Assembly: GCF_001421355.1 (NCBI RefSeq)
Contig: NZ_LMKC01000003.1
Coordinates: 124,164 to 188,163 of the forward strand
Source of the DNA: Sphingomonas sp. Leaf9
Lineage (GTDB): Bacteria > Pseudomonadota > Alphaproteobacteria > Sphingomonadales > Sphingomonadaceae
Reading direction: 5' to 3'
Length of the DNA stretch: 64,000 nucleotides
Below are positions 54,008 through 63,265 of the stretch, piece by piece. The translations under genes and the position numbers were made by a program. The notes beneath the pieces are model-generated. The model saw nothing but the letters and a program-made list of their open reading frames with translations. It did no database searches and had not been told where the DNA came from. The stretch's first letter is position 1, and the number at the start of each line of letters is the position of its first letter.

Positions 54008-54244
54008 TTGCTAGGGGTACGACTCGACACCGAACTGGAGGAGCGGCTCGCCAATGTCGCCCGGTCGCAGGGGCGATCGAAAAGCGACATCGCCCGCGAT
54101 GCCGTGCGCCGCTATGTCGAGCTGCACGACGAAGCCTTTCGCGCCGAAGCCCGCCGTCAGTCCGAACGTGCCGCGGCGCGTGACGACGGTGCCGACTGGG
54201 CATTCTTCGACCGGGTGGAAGCGGAGGATGGCCGGTGGAGATAA
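54008..54244 (+). CDS. ribbon-helix-helix antitoxin
   Basis: A 78-residue protein with an N-terminal MetJ/Arc-type ribbon-helix-helix (LGVRLDTELEERLANVARSQGRSKSDIARDAVRRYVEL, 2-39) for operator binding. A charged C-terminal tail ending DWAFFDRVEAEDGRWR would wrap the toxin. The start is a TTG after GAAGGGTAGGG, and no ATG or GTG fits. Its end overlaps the MazF-like toxin start by 10 bases, the usual type II antitoxin-first arrangement. It should repress its own operon with the toxin as corepressor. Confidence 0.85.
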   Translation: MLGVRLDTELEERLANVARSQGRSKSDIARDAVRRYVELHDEAFRAEARRQSERAAARDDGADWAFFDRVEAEDGRWR

Positions 54245-54567
54245 GGCGCGGCATGATCGTGCTGGTCGAGGGGCCGGGCGATCTGGCGGTGAAGCGCCGC
54301 CCCTTCCTGGTCGTGCAATCCGATCTGTTCAACGAAGCGCACGCCTCGGCCACGCTCGTGCCCATGACCAGCCTGACCGGCGGCGAGACGCTGTTTCGCG
54401 TGCCGTTTCCCGTGTCCGACACGACCGGCATATCGGTCGAGAGCGAGGCGCAGGTCGACAAGATCAAGACGCTGCGCCGCAGCCGCATCGTGCGGGTTCT
54501 GGGGCAGGCGGACGCCACATCGATGGAGCAGGTGGACCAGGCGCTCCGGCGCTGGCTCGCGCTCTAG
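54235..54567 (+). CDS. MazF/PemK-like endoribonuclease toxin
   Basis: A 110-residue MazF/PemK-fold toxin that would cleave RNA at short sequences. The family pattern IRRGMIVLVEGPGDLAVKRRPFLVVQSD places a catalytic Arg in the KRRP segment. A conserved Thr/Ser follows in TLVPMTSLT. The later SVESEAQVDKIKTLRRSRIV segment is typical. The GTG start overlaps the antitoxin stop region by 10 bases. The pair interrupts the glycolytic cluster between pgk and fba. Base composition is similar to the neighbours. Confidence 0.88.
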   Translation: MEIRRGMIVLVEGPGDLAVKRRPFLVVQSDLFNEAHASATLVPMTSLTGGETLFRVPFPVSDTTGISVESEAQVDKIKTLRRSRIVRVLGQADATSMEQVDQALRRWLAL

Positions 54568-54597
54568 ACGCAACGCTTCAAACCTAAGGGGTCGAAC

Positions 54598-55503
54598 ATG
54601 AACAACGCCGACATGACTGCAAAGATTGCCGACGGACACGGGTTCATCGCCGCGCTCGACCAGAGCGGCGGTTCGACGCCGAAGGCGCTGAAGGGCTATG
54701 GCATCGACGACGGCGCATGGGGTTCGGACGAGGAAATGTTCGGCCTGATCCACGACATGCGCGCGCGCATCATCCTGTCGCCTGCCTTTTCGGGGGACAA
54801 GGTGATCGGTGCGATCCTGTTCGAACGCACCATGGACGGGCAGGCGGGCAGCAAGCCCGTGCCGCAGGCGCTGGCCGACAAGGGCGTCGTGCCCTTCCTG
54901 AAGATCGACAAGGGGCTGGAGGACGAAGCGAACGGCGTGCAACTCATGAAGCCGATGCCCGACCTCGACGCGCTGCTGGCACGCGCCGCCAAGCTCGGCA
55001 TCTTCGGCACCAAGGAACGCTCGGTCGTCAACCTCGCCAATGCGAAGGGCATCGCCGCCGTGGTCGAGCAGCAGTTCGAGATCGCCGATCAGGTGCTGTC
55101 GCACGGCCTGATGCCGATCATCGAACCGGAAGTGAACATCAAGAGCGCCGAACGGGCAGAGGCCGACCAGATCCTGCTCGACGAGACGCTCAAGGCGCTC
55201 GACGCGATGACCGGCGATGACAAGGTGATGCTGAAGCTGTCGCTGCCCGCCAAGCCCGGCCTCTTCCAGCCGCTGGTCGACCACCCCCGCGTGCTGCGCG
55301 TCGTCGCGCTGTCGGGCGGGTTCAGCCGTACCGAGGCATGCGCCGAACTGGCGAAGAACCCCGGCATCATCGCCAGCTTCAGCCGCGCGCTGCTCTCCGA
55401 CCTGCGCCACCAGATGACCGACGCCGAATTCGACGCAGCGCTGGGCCAGGCGATCGACGAAATCCACTGCGCCTCGACCGAAAAGACGCTCGTCGCAGCG
55501 TAA
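54598..55503 (+). CDS. fructose-bisphosphate aldolase, class I
   Basis: A 301-residue class I (Schiff-base) aldolase of the bacterial FBA type. [13 protein letters not shown] (19-31) and [11 protein letters not shown] at 100-110 are family hallmarks. The Schiff-base lysine is probably K213 in VMLKLSLP, and SGGFSR binds phosphate. It cleaves fructose 1,6-bisphosphate without a metal. It lies 30 bases after the toxin gene with a GGGTCG leader and has no other aldolase nearby, so it completes the gap-pgk-fba set despite the intervening toxin-antitoxin pair. Confidence 0.93.
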   Translation: MNNADMTAKIADGHGFIAALDQSGGSTPKALKGYGIDDGAWGSDEEMFGLIHDMRARIILSPAFSGDKVIGAILFERTMDGQAGSKPVPQALADKGVVPFLKIDKGLEDEANGVQLMKPMPDLDALLARAAKLGIFGTKERSVVNLANAKGIAAVVEQQFEIADQVLSHGLMPIIEPEVNIKSAERAEADQILLDETLKALDAMTGDDKVMLKLSLPAKPGLFQPLVDHPRVLRVVALSGGFSRTEACAELAKNPGIIASFSRALLSDLRHQMTDAEFDAALGQAIDEIHCASTEKTLVAA

Positions 55504-55593
55504 CGCTTTCCTACCTGCTCCTGAGCATGGCAAAAGGGCATCGGACGCTTCGGCGGCCGGTGCTCTTTGTCATTGTGGCCGATCCGTTCCCTT

Positions 55594-55726
55594 TCGTCAC
55601 CCCGGGCTTGACCCGGGGTCCCGCTTCTTCTTCCGCCGCAAGCGACCGGGCAGAACAACTATTGATAGTCACTCGCAACTGCGCACGCGAAACGCGTGCG
55701 AGTGTGAACTTAGTGAACTTTGGCCC
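55594..55726. repeat. composite intergenic repeat, copy 2 (single arm plus tail)
   Basis: 38 nt at 55594-55631 are identical to 605-642 and 26 nt at 55701-55726 are identical to 731-756, in the same order and orientation. The right arm of the inverted repeat in copy 1 is missing here. The tail ends 45 bases before the thiE start, so the element occupies the fba-thiE gap. Confidence 0.85.
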
Positions 55727-55771
55727 GCCGAAACCCTTCCACCCGCCGTCACACTGGGGCAGGGAGGGGCC

Positions 55772-56458
55772 ATGACCCTCATCGAAGACCCGCTTGGCCC
55801 CCTGTCGCCCGATTTCGCGAAGCAGTTCGTCCGCGATTTCCGCCGCCCGCCGTGCCAGCTCTACCTGATCTCGCCGCTCGACGTGACCGGCGTTTTCCCC
55901 GATCGCCTCGCCCGCGCGCTCGATGCCGGGCCGGTCGCGGCGTTCCAGTTCCGGGTGAAGGACATGGACCAGCACGCCGCCGCACGGCTGGCCGAACCGC
56001 TGCAAAAGATCTGCGCCGACCACGACGTCGCCTTCATCGTCAACGACAGCATCAGCCTGACCAAGCGGCTGGGCGCCGATGGCGTCCATCTGGGGCAGGA
56101 CGACGGCGATGCCCGCGAAGCCCGCGACGTGCTGGGCCCCAACGTCCAGATCGGCGTGACCGTCCATGACAGCCGCCATCTCGCGATGGAAGCCGGTGAG
56201 GCGGGGGCCGATTACGTCGCCTTCGGTGCCTTCTATCCGACGACGACCAAGCAGGTGACCCACGTCGCCGACCCGGTACTGCTGTCGTGGTGGTCGACGG
56301 TGTTCGAACTGCCCTGCGTCGCGATCGGCGGCATCACGCCGGACAATGCCGCCCCGCTGGTCGCGGCCGGGGCCGACTTCCTCGCCGTGTCGGGCGCGGT
56401 GTGGAATGGCGACGAAGCAGCGGCGATCCGCGCCTTTGCGGGCGTGCTCGGCAAGTAA
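55772..56458 (+). CDS. thiE: thiamine-phosphate synthase
   Basis: A 228-residue TIM-barrel enzyme joining the pyrimidine and thiazole phosphates. Family residues are readable in [51 protein letters not shown] and [25 protein letters not shown] (phosphate loop). An N-terminal extension of about 25 residues precedes the barrel. The ATG has an AGGGAGGGG ribosome-binding site. The product is the cofactor of transketolase upstream. No other thi gene is in the window. Confidence 0.93.
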   Translation: MTLIEDPLGPLSPDFAKQFVRDFRRPPCQLYLISPLDVTGVFPDRLARALDAGPVAAFQFRVKDMDQHAAARLAEPLQKICADHDVAFIVNDSISLTKRLGADGVHLGQDDGDAREARDVLGPNVQIGVTVHDSRHLAMEAGEAGADYVAFGAFYPTTTKQVTHVADPVLLSWWSTVFELPCVAIGGITPDNAAPLVAAGADFLAVSGAVWNGDEAAAIRAFAGVLGK

Positions 56459-56513
56459 GGATCGTCTGCGAAGTCCGGTCGTTATCCATCCTCAACAATG
56501 TTGGGGATGGTGT

Positions 56514-57506
56514 ATGAAGCGGTTGGCCTTGGCAGCAATTCTGGCAAGCGGTGTCGCGGTGGCACAGGCGCCTGCGCCCACGCCGCAGGCTCCGGCGATC
56601 GACCAGACCATCCTGCACGCGCAGGTACTGCTCGACCGGCACGGCTTCACGACCGGTGTGATCGACGGCAAGGACAGCATGCTGTTCAAGCAGGCGCTGC
56701 GCGGGTTCCAGACGGCACGGGGGCTGCCGGTCACCGGCAAGCTCGATGCGGCAACCACCCGCGCGCTGAACCCGAACACGCGCCCGGCCACGGTCACGCT
56801 CACTCTGTCCGATCGCGCACTCGCCGGGCCGTACACCAACCCGATCCCGAAGGATTATGCCGAACAGGCTAAGCTGACCACGATCGGCTACCGCTCACCC
56901 CTCGAAAAGCTGGCGGAGATGTTCCACACGACGCCGGCCACGCTGGTCGCGCTCAACAGCCGGGAAACGATGCTGCGCCCCGGCACCCGCGTCGTGTTCC
57001 CCAACGTCCTGCCGTCGTCGCGCAGCTTTGCCGATACCTGGTCCGGCGACTATCGCCAGACGCTCGCCAACCTCAACGTCGATGCGAACCAGCCCCAGGC
57101 CGACCGGGTGGTCGTCGACAAATCCGAGGGCTGGCTGCGCGCCTATCAGGGCGACAAGATCCTCGCCCAGTTCCCGGCCACCATGGGCTCGTCGCACGAT
57201 CCGCTGCCGATCGGCGCATGGAAGATTCAGGGCGTCGCGCCCAATCCGGACTGGCAGTACAACCCGGCGATCCTGCGCCATGCCGACAAGTCGGACAGCA
57301 AGGAAATCGTACCGCCCGGTCCCAACAATCCGGTCGGCGTCGTCTGGATCGATCTGTCGAAGGAGCATTACGGCATTCACGGCACGCCTGAGCCGGACAA
57401 GATCGGCAAGACCGAGAGCAATGGCTGTATCCGCCTGACCAACTGGGACGTCGCGCGGCTGTCGCTGATGGTCAAGCCCGGCACCCCGGCGATCTTCCAG
57501 CCGTAA
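56514..57506 (+). CDS. L,D-transpeptidase (YkuD) with peptidoglycan-binding domain
   Basis: A 330-residue periplasmic enzyme with a signal peptide (1-18, ending VAVAQA). A PG_binding_1 domain follows at about 30-80 (QVLLDRHGFTTGVIDGKD, then GLPVTGKLDAATTRAL). The central LysM-like segment is TIGYRSPLEKLAEMFHTTPATLVALN. The YkuD domain covers about 195-328, with H289 (HYGIHGT) and catalytic C305 (SNGCIRL). It forms 3-3 cross-links or anchors proteins to peptidoglycan. It is 8 bases upstream of an M23 peptidase gene, making a small cell-wall operon. Confidence 0.9.
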   Translation: MKRLALAAILASGVAVAQAPAPTPQAPAIDQTILHAQVLLDRHGFTTGVIDGKDSMLFKQALRGFQTARGLPVTGKLDAATTRALNPNTRPATVTLTLSDRALAGPYTNPIPKDYAEQAKLTTIGYRSPLEKLAEMFHTTPATLVALNSRETMLRPGTRVVFPNVLPSSRSFADTWSGDYRQTLANLNVDANQPQADRVVVDKSEGWLRAYQGDKILAQFPATMGSSHDPLPIGAWKIQGVAPNPDWQYNPAILRHADKSDSKEIVPPGPNNPVGVVWIDLSKEHYGIHGTPEPDKIGKTESNGCIRLTNWDVARLSLMVKPGTPAIFQP

Positions 57507-57516
57507 GGGGGACGGG

Positions 57517-58110
57517 GTGAACCGGATCGGCTGGGCATTCCTCGGCATCTTCGTACTGGTCGGCGGCCTGGTGGCGCTGCTGGTCGATTTCGGGGGCACG
57601 TCCGCGCCGCCGATCCGGGCCTTTGCCGATGCGCCGATCGGGCTTGCCGCGCCGCCGCCATCGGGACAGCTGGTGCTGCCGGTGCGCGGCGTCGGCTGGC
57701 CTGGCATCCGCGACAGTTTCGGGGAGGCGCGCGCCGGGGGGGAGCGGCATCATACCGGGGTCGACATCATGGCCCCCGCCGGTGCCCCGGTCGTCGCCGC
57801 GGCGTCGGGCACGGTCGAGAAGCTGTATTACAGCAATGGCGGGGGCGGGGTGACCGCCTATGTCCGCTCGCCTGACCGGCGGCTCAGCTATTACTACGCC
57901 CATCTCGCCGCCTATGCCCCGACCTTGCACGAGGGCGGGATGGTGCGGGCCGGCGATCCGATCGGCGCGGTCGGCGACAGCGGCAATGCCGGGGCGGGCA
58001 ATTTCCACCTGCACTTCGGGATCGAGCGGGTCGAACCGGGGGAGCCATGGTATCGGGGCCGGGCGATCAACCCCTATCCGCTGCTTGCCCGCGGACGGGC
58101 GGAGCGGTAA
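57517..58110 (+). CDS. M23 family metallopeptidase (LytM-type)
   Basis: A 197-residue membrane-anchored protein with an N-terminal helix (residues 5-23) and an M23 endopeptidase domain from about 50. The zinc ligands are H79 and D83 (HHTGVDI) and H166 (HLHFGI), with catalytic H129 or H164. All active-site residues are present, so it should be catalytically competent rather than a regulator only. The GTG start follows AAGGGGGACGGG. It is co-transcribed with the L,D-transpeptidase and efp is 38 bases further on. Confidence 0.88.
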   Translation: MNRIGWAFLGIFVLVGGLVALLVDFGGTSAPPIRAFADAPIGLAAPPPSGQLVLPVRGVGWPGIRDSFGEARAGGERHHTGVDIMAPAGAPVVAAASGTVEKLYYSNGGGGVTAYVRSPDRRLSYYYAHLAAYAPTLHEGGMVRAGDPIGAVGDSGNAGAGNFHLHFGIERVEPGEPWYRGRAINPYPLLARGRAER

Positions 58111-58148
58111 GGGCGCAGCTTCGCTCTTTCCAACAGGTATGGTTCGTC

Positions 58149-58712
58149 ATGAAGATCAGCGGCGTCGACATTCGCCCCGGCAACATCATTGAATATGAAG
58201 GCGGCATCTGGCGCGCGGTGAAGATCCAGCATACGCAGCCGGGCAAGGGCGGCGCCTATATGCAGGTCGAGCTGAAGAATCTTCGTGACGGCCGCAAGAA
58301 CAACGTCCGCTTCCGCTCCGCCGAGAGCGTCGAGCGCATCCGCCTCGATACCAAGGACTTCCAGTTCCTGTATCCAGAAGGCGACACGCTCGTGTTCATG
58401 GACAAGATCACGTACGATCAGGTGACGCTGCCCCGCGACCTGCTGGGCGACGCCGCCGCGTTCCTGCAGGACGGCATGGATGTCGTCATGGAAATGTACG
58501 ACGAGGAAGCGATCAGCGTCCAGCTGCCCGACACGATCGAAGCGACGATCGTCGAGGCCGACGCCGTGGTGAAGGGCCAGACGGCATCGTCGTCCTACAA
58601 GCCCGCCGTGCTCGACAACGGCGTCCGCGTGATGGTCCCGCCGCATATCGCCGCTGGGACGCGCATCGTTGTGGACGTGTATGAGCAGACGTATGTAAGG
58701 CGGGCGGATTGA
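58149..58712 (+). CDS. efp: translation elongation factor P
   Basis: A 187-residue EF-P that relieves ribosome stalling at polyproline. The KOW-like N-domain [24 protein letters not shown] carries the modifiable lysine K33 in QPGKGGAYM. The central OB domain contains [15 protein letters not shown]. The C-terminal OB domain has [27 protein letters not shown]. The start is fixed by MKISGVD. It stands between the peptidase gene and suhB; a dense hairpin region follows. Confidence 0.96.
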   Translation: MKISGVDIRPGNIIEYEGGIWRAVKIQHTQPGKGGAYMQVELKNLRDGRKNNVRFRSAESVERIRLDTKDFQFLYPEGDTLVFMDKITYDQVTLPRDLLGDAAAFLQDGMDVVMEMYDEEAISVQLPDTIEATIVEADAVVKGQTASSSYKPAVLDNGVRVMVPPHIAAGTRIVVDVYEQTYVRRAD

Positions 58713-58720
58713 GGCGCAGC

Positions 58721-58809
58721 GGTCGGAGCAAATAGCGAGCGCTATTTGCCCTGACCGCAAGCCCGGCCGGCGCGCGGAACGCGCGACCGACGACGCGGGC
58801 TTCGCCCGC
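58721..58809. repeat. cluster of hairpins between efp and the inositol phosphatase gene
   Basis: GCAAATAGCG and GCTATTTGC pair around AGC (58728-58749), nested in GGTC/GACC (58721-58754). Then come CGCGCG and CGCGCG around GAA, and GCGGGC/GCCCGC around TTC (58795-58809). No T-tract follows, so this looks like a repeat element or mRNA structure rather than a classical terminator. Confidence 0.7.
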
Positions 58810-58847
58810 GGCGCTGCCAAATAAAAGAACCAACAGGAATCAGAACA

Positions 58848-59663
58848 ATGTCCGCCCAGTCCGGCCTCATCACCGTCCTCGAACGCGCCGTCCGCAAGAC
58901 CGGCCCGCGCCTGCGCCGCGACTTCGGCGAGGTTCAGCATCTCCAGGTCAGCCGCAAGGGGCCGGCGGACTTCGTGTCGATGGCCGACAAGCGCGCCGAG
59001 GAAACGCTGGTCGAGGAACTGCGCAAGGCGCGTCCCGACTGGGGCATGCTGCTGGAGGAAGGCGGCGAGATCGCCGGTGATCCGACCAAGCCGCGCTGGA
59101 TCGTCGATCCGCTGGATGGCACCACCAACTTCCTGCACGGCATCCCGCATTTCGCGATCTCGGTCGCGGTCGAGGAGCCGAACGGCGTCGGCGGCCGTCC
59201 CGAAATCACGACGGCGATGGTCTATAATCCGATCACCGACGAAGGCTTCTGGGCGGAAAAGGGCCGGGGCGCGTGGTTGCAGGGACAGCGGCTGCGCGTA
59301 TCGTCGCGCCGCGACCTGTCGGAAGCACTGATCGCGACTGGCATCCCGTTCCTCGGCCATGGCAATTTCGCCGAATGGACCCGCATCTTCGGCGCGGTCG
59401 CCCCGGAAGTCGCCGGCATCCGTCGCTTCGGTTCGGCGGCGCTCGACCTCGCCTATGTCGCGGCGGGCCGGTTCGACGGGTTCTGGGAATCGGGCCTGAA
59501 GAAGTGGGATATCGCCGCCGGCATGCTGTTGGTGAAGGAAGCGGGCGGCTTCGTCACCGACTATCGCGGTGCCGACCGCGCCTATGAAAAGGGTGAGGTG
59601 CTGGCCAGCAACGAACAGATGCAAACCCGCCTGCACAAGCTGGTCGCGGGCGCGCTGCGCTGA
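58848..59663 (+). CDS. suhB: inositol monophosphatase family protein (SuhB-like)
   Basis: A 271-residue Mg-dependent phosphatase of the inositol monophosphatase superfamily. Metal ligands are E70/E71 (LLEEGGE), D87 and D90 (WIVDPLDGTTNF), and the C-terminal aspartate in KKWDIAAGMLLVKEAGG. D47 precedes them in SMADKRAEE. It dephosphorylates inositol 1-phosphate or similar sugars, and SuhB also takes part in rRNA antitermination in other bacteria. It is convergent with the YbjN-like gene across a GC hairpin. Confidence 0.9.
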   Translation: MSAQSGLITVLERAVRKTGPRLRRDFGEVQHLQVSRKGPADFVSMADKRAEETLVEELRKARPDWGMLLEEGGEIAGDPTKPRWIVDPLDGTTNFLHGIPHFAISVAVEEPNGVGGRPEITTAMVYNPITDEGFWAEKGRGAWLQGQRLRVSSRRDLSEALIATGIPFLGHGNFAEWTRIFGAVAPEVAGIRRFGSAALDLAYVAAGRFDGFWESGLKKWDIAAGMLLVKEAGGFVTDYRGADRAYEKGEVLASNEQMQTRLHKLVAGALR

Positions 59664-59670
59664 TCCGGCG

Positions 59671-59695
59671 GGGTGGCGGCGCCGTGCCGCCACCC
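59671..59695. terminator. hairpin between convergent suhB and YbjN-like genes
   Basis: GGGTGGCGGC and GCCGCCACCC pair over 10 bp with a 5-nt loop. It is located between the two convergent stop codons. There is no T-tract, so the assignment rests on position and stem strength. Confidence 0.5.
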
Positions 59696-59705
59696 GCAAT
59701 GCCCG

Positions 59706-60173
59706 TTAGAAATCGATCGCCTTCTGGAATTCGCCAAGCAGCGATTCCCACGTGGCGATGTTTGCCTTGAACAACCCGGGCGACATCCCGCCGCTGTCGA
59801 GGTCGACATCCATCTCGATTCGCGGGTCCTTATCATCGTCGAGATAGACGCGCGCGAACCGGTGTTCCGCGTTCCACTTGTTCATCGTGTCGACGGTCAC
59901 GCCCTTCTTGACGAACCCGGCGTAGAACTGGACCGTCTTGCAATCCTTGTGCTCGGTGCAGTTGTAGAACAGGACCGAGAAATCGACCCCTGCCGCGCCG
60001 CTCTTGATGATCGGGTCGCCCACATTGTCCTTGGACAGCATCGCGCGATACCCCGCATCGCGCGGCGCCGTCATGACCGTTTCCGGCCTGGTGGCTTGTA
60101 CCGTCTGCGCAGCGGCAGGCAGCGCGGCGCTCGCGGCGGCTGCCCCAATGGCCAGCTTTACCCATGGGCTCAC
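59706..60173 (-). CDS. YbjN domain-containing secreted protein
   Basis: A 155-residue protein with a signal peptide (WVKLAIGAAAASAALPAAAQ, about 1-24). The rest of the protein resembles the YbjN sensory-transduction/chaperone-like fold: a DPIIKSGAAGVDFSVLFYNCTEHKDCKTVQF strand pair with two cysteines that could form a disulfide, then NKWNAEHRFARVYLDDDKDPRIEMDVDL. Function is unknown. The GTG at 60173 is favoured over an ATG 69 bases upstream because GAGGAGAAC precedes it. It is divergent from the nuo operon over a region containing an inverted repeat. Confidence 0.78.
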   Translation of the reverse strand: MSPWVKLAIGAAAASAALPAAAQTVQATRPETVMTAPRDAGYRAMLSKDNVGDPIIKSGAAGVDFSVLFYNCTEHKDCKTVQFYAGFVKKGVTVDTMNKWNAEHRFARVYLDDDKDPRIEMDVDLDSGGMSPGLFKANIATWESLLGEFQKAIDF

Positions 60174-60240
60174 TTCGCGTTCTCCTCTTTTCAGCCCGCC
60201 ATGGTTGCGGACGTGTGACGATACGGCACGTCGGTATGGC

Positions 60241-60274
60241 AACAGGATGAATTGCGAGTGATTCTCATCCTGTT
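60241..60274. promoter_or_regulatory. inverted repeat with Fur-like core between YbjN-like gene and nuoA
   Basis: AACAGGATGA and TCATCCTGTT are perfect 10-bp arms around ATTGCGAGTGATTC. The right half, TTGCGAGTGATTCTCAT, resembles proteobacterial Fur boxes. It lies 68 bases from the YbjN-like start and 73 from the nuoA start, in the only gap that can hold both promoters. It could be an operator for either gene. Confidence 0.45.
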
Positions 60275-60346
60275 CCGCCCTTGATGCCCCAACGCCATCG
60301 TCCTAAAGCCGGCACCATTCATACCGCAACCGCGAGAGACCCCACC

Positions 60347-60721
60347 TTGGTCGACCTGTCGCAATATCTGCCGATCCTGATGTTCCTGGGCATTGCCCTG
60401 GTGCTGTCGACGGCCTTCGTCGTGTTGCCCATGGTGGCATCGCGTTTCACCGGCGCCCATAAGCCGACGCCGGAAAAGCTGACCGAGTACGAATGCGGTT
60501 TCCCCGCGTTCGAGGATTCGCGCAGCCAGTATGACGTCCGCTTTTATCTGGTCGCCATCCTGTTCATCCTCTTCGATCTCGAAGCGGCGTTCCTGTACCC
60601 CTGGGCGGTGACGGTGTTCGACCTCGGCTGGACCGCGTGGATTTCGATGATGGTGTTCATCGGCGAACTGGCGCTCGGCCTCGTATATGCTTGGAAGATG
60701 GGAGCTCTCGAATGGGAGTAG
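60347..60721 (+). CDS. nuoA: NADH-quinone oxidoreductase subunit A
   Basis: A 124-residue complex I membrane subunit with three transmembrane helices (about 9-30, 66-87 and 96-115). The signature [39 protein letters not shown] is present in the quinone-pocket loop and second helix. The best start is TTG at 60347 (after CGAGAG), giving MVDLSQYLP; a longer in-frame ATG at 60281 adds non-homologous residues. It is first gene of nuoABCD-x-E and overlaps nuoB by 10 bases. Confidence 0.94.
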   Translation: MVDLSQYLPILMFLGIALVLSTAFVVLPMVASRFTGAHKPTPEKLTEYECGFPAFEDSRSQYDVRFYLVAILFILFDLEAAFLYPWAVTVFDLGWTAWISMMVFIGELALGLVYAWKMGALEWE

Positions 60722-61281
60722 AACTGACCACGCCGCCGCACGGCTTCGGCGCGGGTAACGCCGCCGGTGTCCCGGTACAGGCACCCGATCAGGGTTTCTT
60801 CAACGACCTGAACGGCGAACTGACCGACAAGGGCTTTCTAGTCACCTCGACCGAGGATCTGTTCCAGTGGGCGCGCACCGGGTCGCTGTGGTGGATGACC
60901 TTCGGGCTCGCCTGCTGCGCGGTGGAGATGATCCACGTCAACATGCCGCGCTATGACATGGAGCGGTTCGGTGCCGCGCCGCGCGCGTCTCCGCGTCAGT
61001 CGGACGTGATGATCGTTGCCGGTACGCTTTGCAACAAGATGGCCCCGGCGCTGCGTCGCGTGTACGACCAGATGTCGGAACCGAAATACGTCATCTCGAT
61101 GGGCAGCTGCGCCAATGGCGGCGGCTATTACCATTATAGCTATAGCGTCGTGCGCGGTTGCGACCGCGTGGTGCCGGTCGACATCTATGTCCCTGGTTGC
61201 CCGCCGACCGCCGAGGCGCTGCTGTACGGCGTCATGCAGCTGCAGCGGAAGATCCGTCGTTCGGGGAGCATCGAACGGTGA
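60712..61281 (+). CDS. nuoB: NADH-quinone oxidoreductase subunit B
   Basis: A 189-residue subunit carrying the N2 [4Fe-4S] cluster that passes electrons to quinone. Ligands are C68, C69, C133 and C163 ([18 protein letters not shown] and [11 protein letters not shown]). The start overlaps nuoA by 10 bases and the stop overlaps nuoC (GTGA). Confidence 0.97.
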   Translation: MGVELTTPPHGFGAGNAAGVPVQAPDQGFFNDLNGELTDKGFLVTSTEDLFQWARTGSLWWMTFGLACCAVEMIHVNMPRYDMERFGAAPRASPRQSDVMIVAGTLCNKMAPALRRVYDQMSEPKYVISMGSCANGGGYYHYSYSVVRGCDRVVPVDIYVPGCPPTAEALLYGVMQLQRKIRRSGSIER

Positions 61282-62042
61282 AGGCACCCGCCCCCCGCTA
61301 CGCCACCAATGACGGCATCATCGACGCGGCGACCGCCGCGCTCGGCGACATGCTGCTCCATGCGCAGGATCTGGTAGGCGAAGTATCGCTCACCGTCGAC
61401 CGCGACCGTCTGGTCATCGCGATGGAGACGCTGCGCGACACGCCGGGCCTGAAGTATGAAATGCTGGCCGAGATCGCCGGCGTCGACTACCCGGAGCGCG
61501 CTGAGCGGTTCGACGTCGTGTATCACCTGCTGTCGATGACGCGGAACCACCGCATCCGCGTCCGCGTGACGACCGATGAGGAACGGCCGGTGCCGTCGGT
61601 CACGGGCATCTGGTACAATGCCGGCTGGCTTGAGCGCGAAGTGTACGACATGTACGGCGTGCTTTTCACCGGCAATGCCGATTTGCGTCGTATCCTGACC
61701 GATTACGGCTTCCGCGGTCACCCGCTGCGCAAGGACTTCCCGCTGACCGGCTATGTCGAGATGCGCTATTCGGAAGAGGCCAAGCGCGTGGTCTATGAGC
61801 CGGTGAAGCTGGCGCAGGATTTCCGCACGTTCGACTTCATGAGCCCGTGGGAAGGCGCCGAGTACGTGCTGCCGGGCGACGAGAAGGCCGCGACGCCGCA
61901 GGTCGACAAGCCAAAGACCTCCGAGGGTCCGGCGCAGACCGGAGCGGGCAAGCCGCATCCGGGCAACCAGCCCGACTCGAAGCCGGTCCATGCCGACGTG
62001 CCCTCGCCCGACGCGGGCAAGCCGCCGTTGGAGAAGAAGTAA
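61278..62042 (+). CDS. nuoC: NADH-quinone oxidoreductase subunit C with charged C-terminal tail
   Basis: A 254-residue complex I peripheral-arm subunit. The 30-kDa subunit motif [41 protein letters not shown] is intact at about 119-160. Residues about 200-254 form an extra Pro/Lys/Asp/Gly-rich tail absent from the minimal subunit. The GTG start overlaps the nuoB stop and the TAATG junction joins it to nuoD. NuoC and NuoD are separate here, not fused as in enterobacteria. Confidence 0.95.
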   Translation: MKAPAPRYATNDGIIDAATAALGDMLLHAQDLVGEVSLTVDRDRLVIAMETLRDTPGLKYEMLAEIAGVDYPERAERFDVVYHLLSMTRNHRIRVRVTTDEERPVPSVTGIWYNAGWLEREVYDMYGVLFTGNADLRRILTDYGFRGHPLRKDFPLTGYVEMRYSEEAKRVVYEPVKLAQDFRTFDFMSPWEGAEYVLPGDEKAATPQVDKPKTSEGPAQTGAGKPHPGNQPDSKPVHADVPSPDAGKPPLEKK

Positions 62043-63265
62043 TGGCCGATTACGACCATCAGATCGACGCCGCCAACCCGACGCCCGGCGATGTCGAGAT
62101 CCAGAACTACACGATCAACTTCGGCCCGCAGCACCCTGCGGCGCACGGCGTGTTGCGTCTCGTCACCGAACTGGACGGCGAGATTATCGAGCGGATCGAC
62201 CCCCATGTCGGCCTGCTCCACCGCGGCACCGAAAAGCTGATCGAGTACAAGACCTATCAGCAGGCGCTCCCCTATATGGATCGCCTCGACTATTGCTCGC
62301 CGCTGTGCATGGAGCACAGCTATGTGCTGGCGGTCGAAAAGCTGCTCGACATCGAAGTGCCGCTGCGCGCGCAGTATCTGCGGGTGTTCTTCGCGGAGCT
62401 GACCCGCATCTGCAATCACATGCTGAACCTGGGCAGCCATGTGATGGACGTCGGCGCGATGACGCCGAACCTGTGGATGTTCGAAGTCCGCGAAGACTGC
62501 ATGGGCTTTTTCGAGCGCATGTCGGGCGCACGGATGCACCATAACTATCTGCGTCCCGGCGGCGTCCATCAGGATGTGCCGCTGAAGCTGCTGACCGACA
62601 TTGCCGAATGGCTCGACACGCGCCTGCCGCGCCTGTTCGGCGATGCGATCAGCCTGGTCGCGGAAAACCGCATCTTCAAGCAGCGCAACGTCGATATCGC
62701 GATCGTCAGCCGTGAGGACGCGGTGCGCTGGGGCTTCTCGGGTCCGATGATCCGCGGCGCGGGCATCCCGTGGGACATCCGCAAGGCGCAGCCGTACGAC
62801 GCGTATGACCGGGTCGAGTTCGACGTGCCGGTCGGCACGCGTGGCGACTGCTATGACCGGTTCATGGTCCGCGTCGAGGAAGTGTGGCAGTCGGCGCGCA
62901 TCATGAAGCAGTGCCTGGCGCAAATGCCCGAAGGCCCGATCGCGTCGTCGGATCGCAAGGTCGTGCCGCCCAAGCGCGGTGAGATGAAGCAGTCGATGGA
63001 AGCGCTGATCCATCACTTCAAGCTGTATACCGAAGGCTTCCACGTGCCCGCCGGCGAAGTCTATGTGGCGACCGAGAGCCCGAAGGGCGAGTTCGGCATC
63101 TACATGGTGTCGGACGGCAGCAACAAGCCGTACCGCGTGAAGATCCGCCCGACCGCGTTCAGCCACCTCCAGGCGATGGACTTCATGTCGAAGGGCCACA
63201 TGCTCGCCGACATCACCGCCATTCTGGGCGCGATGGACATCGTGTTCGGGGAGTGTGACCGGTGA
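62042..63265 (+). CDS. nuoD: NADH-quinone oxidoreductase subunit D
   Basis: A 407-residue 49-kDa-type subunit forming the quinone site with NuoB. Typical segments are the N-terminal [15 protein letters not shown], the [26 protein letters not shown] region, the [15 protein letters not shown] stretch, and a C-terminal [23 protein letters not shown] to IVFGECDR end. It starts one base inside the nuoC stop. The next gene overlaps it by 4 bases (GTGA) but is not nuoE. Confidence 0.97.
   Translation: MADYDHQIDAANPTPGDVEIQNYTINFGPQHPAAHGVLRLVTELDGEIIERIDPHVGLLHRGTEKLIEYKTYQQALPYMDRLDYCSPLCMEHSYVLAVEKLLDIEVPLRAQYLRVFFAELTRICNHMLNLGSHVMDVGAMTPNLWMFEVREDCMGFFERMSGARMHHNYLRPGGVHQDVPLKLLTDIAEWLDTRLPRLFGDAISLVAENRIFKQRNVDIAIVSREDAVRWGFSGPMIRGAGIPWDIRKAQPYDAYDRVEFDVPVGTRGDCYDRFMVRVEEVWQSARIMKQCLAQMPEGPIASSDRKVVPPKRGEMKQSMEALIHHFKLYTEGFHVPAGEVYVATESPKGEFGIYMVSDGSNKPYRVKIRPTAFSHLQAMDFMSKGHMLADITAILGAMDIVFGECDR

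Noticed and set aside
54008..54244. Antitoxin starting from an ATG or GTG
   Set aside because: No such codon lies upstream in frame before a stop that would keep the ribbon-helix-helix start; the TTG at 54008 with a purine-rich leader is the only sensible choice.
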